Below are positions 1-12,200 of a stretch of DNA of 64,000 nucleotides, piece after piece. The number at the start of each line of letters is the position of its first letter. The stretch's first letter is position 1. A model generated the notes under the pieces. That model made no database searches and was not told where the DNA came from. It worked only from the letters and a program-made list of their open reading frames with translations. Made by a program: the position numbers and the translations under genes. This DNA comes from Opisthorchis felineus (Eukaryota > Platyhelminthes > Trematoda > Opisthorchiida > Opisthorchiidae): positions 163,547-227,546 of the forward strand of contig SJOL01001962.1 in the NCBI GenBank assembly GCA_004794785.1, given 5' to 3'.

Positions 1-2214
1 TTAAATGTACCACCTTAAGTAGCAGTGCAGTTTGAGTGGATTGGCTAGTAAACGGAGTTCTATCTGATAATTGAGTCACGTAGGTTATCAGCCCGCTCGT
101 GACAAAGAACGCTGAGTCAGTATCAATGAGAGTCATCCTACCAGAATTCACTGGTACTTGTGGGAACCACTGAGGCAACTTGTGATAAGCTGCATTTTGC
201 TTGCTGAAGGTTTGACTTAGTTGGGCGTCCTGTATGTGAAATTTCCAATGGGCACCATTTTTCTATGTTGCTCATTTGTCATGCCTCAATAAAGAATTGA
301 TCGTTAGAGATCTGTTGGACGGCCAGATTTAGGTTTTCACTTGTCATGTCTAGACGAAATATTTTTGCATTTCAAGCGTAACATTCATTTTGGAAATATA
401 ATCCACTTTGTCAGCGGTGACAACATATATCTGGGCTGGCGTTACAGTATTGTGATAACCTGAACGTTTCCGGGGGTGGTTTATAATTCTTTCGAGCCTT
501 TCAACGCGAGTATTCTTCCCAGATGCTGACCAGCTTACGTTTGAAACACTCACCCTCATCAGCATCACTGGCAGCTTGTCTTTGAGCGGATCACGCAACT
601 CTCTAAACTAAACCTGCCTTTGAGCATAACTTTCCTTCTTTCAGCGAATTTAAATTTCAGTCCCATGTGAACATCCAAATGAGCATGAATGGACTATACT
701 AGAAGTAAGTTGTGAGAGTGCATCCTGAGTTTACTACTAGAAGCCACATATCCAGAGTTCTCGGAGTGAAAGGTTCAGACCCATCACTGGGTTTCCGGGT
801 GACGGTTCAGCCTTTTATAACAAGATCAGACGTATGCGCCACCAATCCTGAAGAAATTTGTGGTATTTCTTGAGAGATTTTCCCATGATGACAACTCATG
901 TAATTGGAATGAAAACGGTTGCACCAAATACGTTACCTTAAAACTCGAGTGTTTTGCAGCACATAGTGAAACTTCTGTGCAAAGCGTGAGAAAAAGGCTC
1001 GGATTTCCCTTGTTTTCAAACCTTGAAATTACGGAGTTCATTTCATTCAGTCTATTAAGGCAGTGAAAGAGCATAGGCCGCGATCTTCCAGCAAATCACT
1101 TACACCCATCGTCTGTGGATCTAACAATCTATTTTTCATAAAATGAGCATACAGAAACAAAACGAAAACAGCTCCAGTGCCCGGCTAGGCTAGATTTTCC
1201 GTCCAGCGGTTGGTAATATTCCTTCGTTAACTGTATAAACTAAGTTTATCAGACCCCCTCTTTGTTGGTTGATATTTATCTAGTTGTCGATAGGGTCTCT
1301 TTAAGTGAACAGCCGTGTGCCACTTCTCTGCGACAGGTTTCTGAATCGAATTACTCCAAGGTTCATGGATTATGCACCACACAACTTCCATTAAGGGTAA
1401 AAAAGGTTGAGCCGCTTTCCAACTTTTCAGGAACAACGGTTCTCTCCTCACGAGAAAAATTCGAAAGTCAACTGTTCTTAGCCAAATTTAAAAGGACCAG
1501 CTTATACTGCTTCCAGCGAATCAAAATGCTTGGATACGTGGGATAAAGAGTACTACCGAAGCAACGTATTTTCAGGAAATCTTAGTGAAGACATTCTAAA
1601 AGCATGAAGAGCTTACTTATGTACATACGTTTGTAAACTGATTCCGTGCATACGCGGGCAAGACAAACCGACAGTTGTTTTATTATGCCTAGCATCCCTT
1701 TCACCCTATTCATACGCGATGCACATTATATATTTGACAAACTTTGAACATTTATCAGGATGAGCAGATCCGGTATTTTCATTGAGGATTTTCTTCTGCA
1801 GATTAAATCGATACATGCGGATAAACCTAGAAGGCTAAGTAAGTCCACAGCTCATGTCAAGAGATCTGGTGCTAATGGACCTCTCCCGTTTATTAGGACC
1901 AGCTAATTTTAATCCTTTATATTTGATGATTTCCAGGTTATTGATGTTCGAAAGCAATTATGGCCGTAGCGGCAAACGGCTTTAAGGTAAAGCGTCCGTG
2001 AGAGTCAAGCGCAGTGCAGAACAAAACGGCCTCATTACTGTCCAGTAATGCAAGCCGAGAGGATGGTGAAAATTCCTTAAATAAAGCTGTTGAATTAACA
2101 ACTTGTAAGCTCCGAATGAAAACCTCCAGATCACGCCATTGGACATACTTCACGAAATGCACCACTTTGCAAGGTCATTTTTTAAAATAAGAGTCCCAGT
2201 TGGTTCTTTCACAA
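1..2214. other. No recognised gene
   Basis: Only short open frames occur (up to 94 codons), on both strands and overlapping each other. None shows a motif I recognise, and no convincing acceptor-exon-donor arrangement was seen. The base composition is even. It is probably intergenic or intronic DNA with old repeat debris. Confidence 0.5.
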
Positions 2215-2400
2215 TACTCTCCAACTGACTGTGCTGCATGAAGACTGACTCCTGTTTCGTTTGGTACGATATTCAAGGCAGTGCGCATTTTGTTGACGGA
2301 ACACGATACCACGCCTAAGTTTGCTGGAAGCTCTACATAGGCCCGTGACCTGTTTCGCCCTTCTTGGGTCTTACCAGGTAGGCGCGATTCCCTGTAAAAG
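2215..2400 (+). repeat. Family R repeat copy with hammerhead-like core
   Basis: This segment shares an ordered set of blocks with 35,700-35,965 in opposite orientation: a GTGCTGCA-like block, a TTGGTACGATAT block, and then a short palindromic element. Family R also recurs at 63.7 kb. The last block (2,348-2,379, read on the minus strand) has CTGGTAAG, a C/G-rich stem with an AAGAA loop, and CGAAAC. That is the layout of a hammerhead ribozyme core with two substituted core positions. The element type is not established. Family R may be a terminal part of a Penelope-like or other retroelement, which is an inference. Confidence 0.55.
2348..2379 (-). ncRNA. Decayed hammerhead ribozyme-like core
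   Basis: Read on the minus strand, CTGGTAAG lies at 2,377-2,370 and CGAAAC at 2,357-2,352. A GACCC/GGGC stem with an AAGAA loop joins them. The canonical core is CUGANGA, stem II, GAAA. Here the GAAA half is intact, but the CUGANGA half has A to G and G to A changes that should abolish catalysis. The partners for stems I and III are not evident, so I call this a relic and not an active ribozyme. Confidence 0.4.
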
Positions 2401-5400
2401 TGGAGGAGTCTACTGAATTTGGAGAGTTCTTTCGTACTCCTTTTTTATACAAACCCTCTAAACGTACCTCGAAGAACGAGTACTCAACAGTGAATGAGCT
2501 TACGCGTGAGACACCCAGTGAACTCGGAAGTACTTTGGTTTCAATTTGATGCATGCAAAGCTAGAAAAGGTTGATTGAAATTGTGGAATGGAAATATCTA
2601 AGTTTGAATAATAGGAGTTAGGTTACCCTTAAATGCGCCAATATTCTTAGTATGAAAGCACTGTGTTAGCTAAAGACATTGGCAGGGCAATATACATATC
2701 TGACTAGCATCCACAGACGGAAAGGACAGTCGTCACCTGCCTACCTTTGTTTAAGTGTGGAACCACAAAAACACGGGATAGGCTAATTGCTTCTACAGCT
2801 GTATTAAATATTTTGTTGTAAAGTACAACCGTTTGATAAGTAGAATGGGCAGTTACACCATAAAATTCAAAGCTGATGTATTTTTGTGGGGCCTATATTC
2901 ACTTGCGTGATCTTAGCGAACCTTGAATTTGGAAAGCAATTACTTGGTTTATGATGTTTGAGGTTGTTTATAAGTGGTATCCAGCCTCATTGTGTGAAAC
3001 CATGGAAAGTTTGACAATCTTCAGGATGATCTGTTGTCGCTGCAAGAATTTAGGATCGAACTGTTTTTCTCAACACACGGACTACTTGAATTTATACCAG
3101 TGCGACATAATGAAATTAAGGCACCCCGATTTCCGTCTTTGGATTTCATTTTTCACAAATTGACCGTAGATTACCTCTTGACGCACTTTTAACCAAACTC
3201 TGTTGTGTAATATGAATGTGAAGGCTGCTAACCCACAGTAATAGCTACTTAAAATCATAATGCTTCTCCGCCCACTCGAGGAAGGAAATCGGTAACAGTG
3301 TAGGAGAGCACTGGAGACTTGTGTTTCTCAGACCTTTTGGACGGAAAAAGAGAAGCCGTGTGGATCGTTGTAGTTAGGATTAAATGTTCAGGAAGAATGC
3401 AAAACCCGGCGGTGACCTCTAGTAATGATTCCTTCGTGTGGCAAGCAGTAAAGTAAAATTCGAGTTGCAGTGCTTCAAGAAAATTGGTTAAGCTCACATG
3501 CAATTAGAACATCGTGACTTGTTTCATGTTGGCAATCCCATAAGCTTCTGTAATAGGGGTGATATCAAATATGTGAAAAGAGATTGATGTCGTTATACAG
3601 AATACAGTGCACAATAGAAACACACCATGAGTTTTACAGATGCTTGGTTCTGTCTTTCAAGTAAGTACTAATCGACTGTGTACGAATTAATACGCTGAAG
3701 CAGGTACTTCAATGTCCGAACCATCTGGTTTGCTGGCTCATATTCCACTGCATGTTTGTGTAATTACCAGCGAATTAAATGAGTTTGGACTTTTTCAACT
3801 GACATCTTTGAGCTCAGCTACTATCACACATTTTCAAAAAACGAATTGAAGCCTATCTGGGCTGCAATCTTGTAGAAAATATCATGCTCTCACTGCTGAC
3901 AATCATGCTCCACTTTCCTCCTCTGATCACTGTATTTTCAGCCAGTGCCTCAGATTGTTCTCTAAGGTCGACTACAATGCTACTGTACAGAAAACTCTAC
4001 ATAAGCTGAAACGAAGGCGCTGTTCACCAAATAACATCATGTCACTAAGAAGCATGGTTCCGATAATCGATGTTTCGGCTTTCCATTATCCTGATCCTTT
4101 AGCAGCTGACCGATGAACTCATCTTTTACTTTGCCATATTGCCATACTGATACAATTCACGTCAGCTCCGACAGCTTCTCTTCTCTCTGTTTAGTCAATT
4201 ATGGAAGCGAAATGTGCACGCCCAAAAGGCAGGAGTCGTGTATAGGTCAGAAAGCTTATACAAGCAACCACAATTTAGGTAGGATACATGTCAGTGAGCT
4301 GCCCGGGAATAAAGTGTATGCTGGACCCTAAACATGCATTGGGACTTTTAGTTCAACAAAACGAACAAGCATTTCTAGGCCTGTCGCGTCTACCCTCTGT
4401 TTTCACAATGAGTTTATTGTCATGGATAGAATAGCATCGGAGGAAGTGTACGTGAAAATGGGGCAACTGATGTCAGGCATTGCTTGCTGTCTCAATCGTC
4501 TATCGCTATTTGCTCTAAAGGAGTGTGTTAAAAACGTCAGCATACTAATACTTATTTTGTTAACCAAGGTAAATTCCATTGTTGGCAGGTAACCAAGGTA
4601 ACTCTAGTATAGAAATGGAAGACAAAATTTTGGCCAGTCTATTGTACTTATGTTCTTCTGAAGCTGCTTGAACGAGTACTTACGAATAGAGTACAAGCTA
4701 TCCTGATGGACGAAAATTCTGATTAATTTGCTTGTGGTCAGTCTCAGTATCCAATAGAAGCCGTTGGGCTCTTAGTTCACTGTCACTTCAGCACTGGATA
4801 CGCAAGCTATGCCTTTAGTGGTGCTTAAAAATGACAATTACTGTGGGTTTTCATTGAAGCAGGAGATGAGCGGAGCCTGTTGAGACAAATCGAAGCCTAA
4901 TTTACAAGCCTCCGACAATGCATAGCCGAAAGGGGCTATACCCCTCATCCATTACCTACTAGCACAGCTGTCCCCCATTGTGCCATTTTCTCCAATTTTC
5001 TCCGCAGTTTACGCAACGTCCTCCACTCTTTCGCTTATGCAGGTGCATCCTTCTTAGTCATCGTGTACTCCACAGTCCACTGAGGTTGTCTTTTTACCCT
5101 CGTTATTGTCTTCTACATATGTCGTCTCAGAAAACTCCAAGGGAGAAAATCAGTCAGGCTCAGTTCTCTCATTCTGGGTAGTCGGTCGAAAGGCTCACTT
5201 CGTCTGTTCCAACTATATCCATCCGTTACTTCATGCTATAAATACACCAACTATATAATGATCAACTGCAGGTAGTACGTTCCCTGAGGAAATCTGAAGC
5301 TTGCAAATGAGTTGAATGAAGTTAGTATCTGCTCCGGTGAACTTTTTCTTACCATCAACTTCCTGGAGTGTCAAGACGTCACCCCTTCCCTCGCTTCCAA

Positions 5401-8400
5401 TTGAAGTTACGTCGACCTACACGGCATCCACCAACTCTTCAATGTATTCAGTATCCTCAAAACTACCGCTGTAAACAACCGAGTTTTGAGCATAATATAG
5501 GTCTTTAGACTAGGAGACTCAGGATGGTCTTATTTTCCACTCAATCTTACTCGTATATTTCTTAATGCCTGTACGCATTCCCCTCGGATTTGACATTTCA
5601 CTGTCACTTTTCTAGGGTTCCTTGAGGGAGATTAATGCGTTATTGTCAGATCACTAAAGCACATTTTGTGTAGACTGCAATCTCACACATAATCTTTGTT
5701 GTTTCCTTCTGGGAAGGCAGCATTTTCTCGCTTGTTGCAACTTCACCCAACAAGTTATTTTAGACTTTTTTCATCCTCTCCACCAGTCACTCATTTAAGT
5801 CCAGTCTACGTTATACACCCACTTCAAGTACAAAATTGCACTCATCAGAACGCCCACTTATCGTAATTTCGTGATCTCTTACACGGCCTTAAGTGATAGT
5901 TTTGCGTTTAGCCTGGTTCCGTAAATTTTTCGCTATTCAGTTCTTCACAGGAAACTCTGAACCTATATCTACGTATTTTATCATTTACATGCGAAACTTG
6001 TGAATTTGTATGCTAGAAATTCACATTCGGACGCCTAAAGCTCCAGGTTATTTTACTTTACCGGACACAGTTACTGCCGCAACGAGCAGTTTTTAGAAAG
6101 CGCTAGTAAGATGTGGTTTGCTAAAGTGCAGGACTGTGTATTAAGTTGAAGCACTCGGTGTACGGCATCGGGGGTTAACGAGTGCAGTAAAGCAAGTCGC
6201 CTTATTCATTATGGCAACTAAGCGGCGCTACAAAGTTACGTTGACACTAGTCACCTGCGTAGCACACCAGTTATTTCTACTCGCAAAGTTTTATAGCACT
6301 CCACTTACCCATAGCTCACCTACCACCTAGCCTTTGTTGGCCGGAAATCCGGTACGGAATTAAACCTTCCGCGGAAATTAGCACAAGAACGTTGAGAAAC
6401 ATCAGTGATCAGCTTAGCTTGGAGGCCAGATCCACTGTTCCTGATTAATACAAAACTGATTTCGCACCAAAATTGCTGTCCAGTCTTGGGGAAATCAACA
6501 TATATTATCCAGTGAAGTTTCTTATATTGATAAAAACTGTATTCAAATTCGTATCGGTGTGAATGGAAAACCAGGCCCTTGACAGGGATGCTCTACGTTA
6601 CTAGATCACTTCATTTGAGCGAGTAATAGTTAGCTGAATTGCTACTATGGTGACCTGTTCTACTAAACTAGCTCCGCTCCTGCGTAAGAATGATTACTTA
6701 TTCCAAATAAAGTCGGAAGGGTGTTGCTGGTGTAACGCCTTTGATATATCCGTTATTTTCAGTTACGTAAACCAAAGTGTTTTAGTTGTTGGTTCTTGTG
6801 AATCGAAAATTCGTCAATTTACAAGGTGATATGGATATTTGTGGCACAGAGTAGATTCATAGGGGAACATGAAGTATACAACCCCCACCAAAAACGACTC
6901 CAGAATTTATTCTACCCCACCCTCCAGATGATCCACTTACGATTTCGGGTATTCGTCCGTATGACAAAAATATTGGTTCTCAAGATAGGACCGCGTTATT
7001 CATTCAGGTCATGTAAACGGAAGGTGTTTCCTAATTGAAAGTTGATTTAATGTTCCAAACATCATTTAGCATCTGACAGATACAAAGTCCATTTTTATCT
7101 GACTTGATTTGGAATGCGTTGTTGAACAAGTATTGACGGAGTGAAATAATATTTGCAGCTTCTGAGATAAATCCGACTAAATATTGATTGGAAGTTCACA
7201 CCACCAGTGGACCGAAGTGTGGAAACAAAACTACTGGAAATTTCGTGCGACGGTAAATGCTAGCTGCAAGGATTTATCTCATTAGCATTCTGTCAGGGCG
7301 GAATTGAACTCTTCTCCCGAAAGTGGGATTTAAAATCCAAATTCCTGAAAGCTCTCCGCTTCACTGTCTTTTTTATGCGAGGTATGGTGTATAGACTGTA
7401 TACGTAAATTTCAGAGGAACTGATGAACTTTTATTAAACTTTGATCAGTGCCGAATTTCCTGTCACCGAGCAATAGTTGCGCCTGTCTGTGTGCTGGAAA
7501 ACTGCACCTGTCGCGATGACAATTTCACTTTTGTCTACTAGAATTTATGAGGGAAATTTCTACGCTTCCCAAATAATGCGAATTTGCGCATATACTTTTA
7601 GGTGCATTTACACCATCCTAGATGAAAAAATAGCTCGGAACGGAGTGACAAATGAGCGGAGAGCATGCAAGGCGACGAATAAAATGTAACCCTGTGGTTC
7701 TGGTCATTGACCAAATTAATTTAAAACAGTTTTTTGGTTTCAGATATCTTTCTTTTTGGTAACCAAATGAAAGTATAATTACGAGGGTCTGTTTGATGCA
7801 GCATTAATCTGTAACCAGTGAGGCCCAAGAATTGCTTTCTTTTTCTTAAAGTCAGATGACCACGAGCTATTTATCAACGAGTATTCTCGGGTAGCATGAA
7901 ATTTAGTTTGAATCTGCTTAAGTTATCCAATGTTATCCACTTGCACTAGCTTCTCGAGATGTTTTTCAAGTAGCCCATGACTCATTGGATTATTGGGCGA
8001 AAAGCCATATGTAAACATTCAATATTCTTAATTTTGAGAAATGTGCATTTCCATTCTTAACCTTAGCACAGGCAAATCGATAGGGTTGCAACTGGTAGCG
8101 TCAAAAGGGGACGAACAAACGCAGTGTTCTACAGTGAGTTGTTTGATTCCAATATATATTTGACTTTTGATTATGCTCCATGCCTACCCAGTTCAATCCA
8201 AACAGCTAATCCGAAGTTAGATGTTTGACTGCGCTCTATCCAATGTTACCAGTGTGAATCCAGTGACTGACAGCCACTGGCTGAACTGTAGAGGCCAAAT
8301 ACTACCCTTTGGTCTGCTTTGAAAATATTTCGCTGGCACATGTTCCCGTATTGGATCGCATGCGTTACTGGTGGTATGCTTTTTGCATTGGGAGCATGAC

Positions 8401-9173
8401 CAATCCTGTTTCTCATTGATATGCACAAGTATACTCGACCGATAGAGACACATTCCAACCTTGATTCACACAGGTACCATGTTATCCGGAAAATGTGAGC
8501 AAACTCCAATTGGACATACTATGTGGATGAAAGACAAATGTGAATATTCGTTTCGTTCAAATTCAGTCTGGGTATTCGAAAATGTAATGTCTAGGCTAAG
8601 CCTCCTCTTAAGACTGACGAGACTATGGGTACTATTGATCCATATAACAAATATCCAAACGAGCAATTTGTAGATGCAAATCAACATAATCTGAATCCAA
8701 AACACACTGGCTGTTCGACCTCAACCCATGTTTACCAGATCCCGCATACCATTCACATATTTGAGGGGATATAATACCGAGTTAAATTCAATACAATCAA
8801 TCTAACTTGGTCGGATAACGCACCCGGGCCCCCCTCTAAATAACACTGACGAGAGTATACGCTTGAACCGACTGTTCAGTATCGAGCCAGGTCTATCGCT
8901 GATGTCTTCAACGTCCAACAAGCAGGTATGTTTAAAGCAGTAAGGTTTAAGCACAATCAAAATATGTCATTATCAGTCCATATTAACCGAAAAGTACACC
9001 AGTAGATAGTCTCAGTCGGTCACCCTTATCGCTTGACAAAACACAAGGTGAAATTTTTTCGTCATGTCAAAAGGGTAGGCATGCAATCGAGAATGAAAAA
9101 TGCTTGAGTTCGGATCAAGAACATTCCGGATTAACCAAGGGGTGCGATGGGTTCCCCGCCATTTGGACAAACA
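2401..9173. other. No recognised gene
   Basis: About 6.8 kb without an interpretable feature. Open frames stay below 90 codons, and those at 8.2-8.7 kb overlap on both strands without a coding signature. No transposon domain, tRNA-like sequence or tandem array was seen. Single small exons cannot be excluded by eye. Confidence 0.5.
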
Positions 9174-9213
9174 TTGATGATTTCTCCTCGATTGGTGATG
9201 AGGCACTTGCAAG
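9174..9213 (+). repeat. Degenerate GATGAT...GGTGATGAG motif copy
   Basis: The stretch GATGATTTCTCCTCGATTGG followed by TGATGAGGCACTTGCAAG matches most positions of the motif at 16,671-16,712 (read on the minus strand) and at 18,009-18,050. In the best copy the motif has CTGATGA, a stem and CGAAAC. Here the second half reads GATGAGGC and has lost the core. It is probably a relic of the same dispersed element. Confidence 0.35.
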
Positions 9214-12200
9214 CTGATTGGCAAGTTTGGCGAGCAGATCAACAGATCAACTACGTCGGGGGAGAACTAAACTGGACAAACTGACCGAACACTGGAAATT
9301 AACGAAACGAACACAATTATGCTGACGGTTATCTGAGACTGCAAAGATCGAAGGTTAGGAGAAAGTATCAGCTGTGTTGTGGCTACAAAAGGCTTGTAAT
9401 TATACTAAGTACTTGTGCACTTCCAATTGTGAACATAACAGTATGATTTTTATGCATTAAATCAAAACACAACTCAAGGGCTATCTGCATCAAGTTTGCG
9501 TTTAATTTGAGTTTTCGTTAAAAAGCATGGTTTAGATAACTAAATGAATCGGTTTTGTGGCACTTCCACAAGTGGTTGGCTACCTACTCAAACGCTCGAC
9601 TGGCTTCAGAGTTTTTGCCTTTAAAGACTGGATTCCCTTCGTTTCAAGCATAAGTTACCAACAACTTTTTCAATGGTCACAGAAACGTGCAACTGATTGA
9701 ATTCTCTAAAGCCGGGAGACGAACATAACTTACAGTGAGCGGATTATATGTAACAGGTCGCTTCCGAAGCAGGCGAGTATTAGACTACAGTTAGATTTTT
9801 ACTTTTACGCACCGTTTTCAGTCAACAGTATTAATCTTGATTGAAAAAATGACTAAACTAACATGATTTTTTCAGTCTTTTTAAATAATGCCCAGTGGAT
9901 GGCGCAACAGCGCGTTTGTGAACAAACAACAGTAGGTGTAGTCACACTTCAATAACAGAAACAATCCAAGCAACAACTAAAACGAAAACATATTACGCAG
10001 GAATAACAAATACTAATTTTCGCTTTTACCAAAATTTGAATTTGACTGTTGATCCACGATTGGGCGATTTTCCAAATTGGAACCTTGACCATAATTATGT
10101 GCGTTGTGTCACTAAAGGCTGTCCAATCCGAAATACCATAAGTCGAAAACACGCTTCCAGTGCAACGGGAATTCCAAATTGACATCACGCTGAGGGTTGG
10201 GCAGCCCACTGTTGCCCACCCCCCCGTTGTGGAAGGCTACATTTATTCCAGAAGTGTGAAGCGGGATATTCGGACATAAAATCTGTTGATTTAAACAAAT
10301 ACGTGCAACTTGTTGGCAAGAGTGATGAAGAAATGGCCATCTGAAAACTCTCGGCAATTGATTGCTTGGTAGGACTTTCCGTAGGGTCTTCTATCACTCA
10401 CCCCACGGTATACATTCATTGTTTGGATGGATTCTGCTGAACTCAGTATACACATCATAGTTCGTCAGTTGTCTATTGATAGAAGTAAGGGAGGGTGATG
10501 ACCAAAGAAGACAGTCGCTTAGGTGCACGCTTCTTAAAGCCTCTTTTTAAGGGGCCTGTCAGGTCGTATCTGCCTCTACTAATACGCCTTCATCTGAAAG
10601 TTAGCCGTTTATGTTGTTTGGCGGGGGGCTGCCCTGCAAATCAAGTGTTAAAGATGGATCGGCGCTGCGAGATAGGGACAGAGACCCAAGCAGACTACTG
10701 GCCTCTCCAAAAGAGCCTCTACTGGATGCCCAACGGTCTTGCTGAAGAGTCTGTTAAGAAGTCCCTTAGAAAAAAGTAGGTTTTTTTTACGTTAACCTTG
10801 GGGAGTGTTTTTTTAGTTGAACATTTAACACAATAGTTGGCACGAACTGGGTGAGCAGAAAGGTTCCAGTAAAAGCCACAATCTGAAGTGGCACTAGCTG
10901 CCAAGATGCGTGATACTAGTGAGAATGAAAAGGCGTTATTATATAGCCTATAAGCTCGTCCTCCACATAGAATTCGACCAGACTGAAAGTGTGATCAGTG
11001 GAGTGACAAGCCTGTTGTACCCAAGTCATCTTTCCAAAACAGCTGGAAAGTGGTCTTTTTATTGAAGTCTTCAAGTTTCACAGTAGCTAGAACACCAGTC
11101 CCACTAGAAATAGGTACCATGGAGACCTTCCACAATTTGCTCAGCCAGCTACAAATTAAATCCTAAATTGTACGCAGTAAAGCTTGTATCTGCAATCCCG
11201 TAATTCCGGCATGCAGTAGGCGAAAGTGATGCGTATTCTCTGACGCCCTCGGAAAGCACACTGCATTATTTATTTACTTGAAGGCTTGACAACTAATCGC
11301 CTCAAGCTACGGGCAGTCTATTTATTTCGTGAGACTGAGATTCTTTACTTTAACAACCTTCAGCTGACCGACTAAGCCTGTTGTTGTAGACTAACCCGTG
11401 CGCCTTGTTCCATTCACCTTGCCGCTTGTAATGCTCTCAGACAAGCATATGATACAAAACCACAAAATTCACTAATCAGCACGTTCTCAAACGCGGCATC
11501 CGCTTGTGTGTTTCTTTCCGCTTACTTAGTTGATGAAAGAGTTATTCTCTTCTATACTCAGTACTAGAATGTCCGTTTCCCAAACTCACAGACGTGATGT
11601 ACAAATTTACGTGTAGGTCTTTCACTTCCGCTGGAAGGGTTATCCGTTGTAGCTTCTCTATATAGAGTGGCAGAAGAAACTTTGGTGTTCCTGTTGAGAA
11701 GTTTCCATGTTTCGGCATCATTTGTCATGAGCTTTGCGACTGTTTAAATTGTATCAGGGCAATTATGTATGCTAGTTGAGGCTATTAGCATACAATATAA
11801 TGTAGCACTTCCTGAACACCAGTACAACCAATAAAATTGGTGGTCAATTGGCTCATAAACTCGGCCTTCAATAGCTTAAAATTCATCTACTATCAGCCTT
11901 CTGGTAACACAAAGGAGTATCTGATAATAAAGGGCATAATTGTTATCGTAGCCGACTTAAAGTCAGAATCAGTTTTGCTCTAGTCGCTCATAAATACACT
12001 TCATTCTCACCCGTGAATTGGAATGAAAATGAAAGAGTTCCTGGAAATCATTGGATTACTGGACCAGTCATTGAATTTACCGCATTCGCTTTGTTTCACG
12101 CGGTAATCTTACTTAGCTGCACTTTCCGATGAAGCCACCGCCCAGCCAACCGGGATGTTCTTTACACATGATCAGCAAATCAGAAGCACCAATAAAATAG

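Noticed and set aside
2345..2380. Rho-independent terminator
   Set aside because: A GC hairpin is present, but there is no T-run and nothing else suggests a bacterial sequence.
10530..10790. Short inverted repeat AAGCCTCTTTTTAAGG / CTTAGAAAAAAGTAGG as a MITE
   Set aside because: The arms pair poorly, and no target duplication flanks them.
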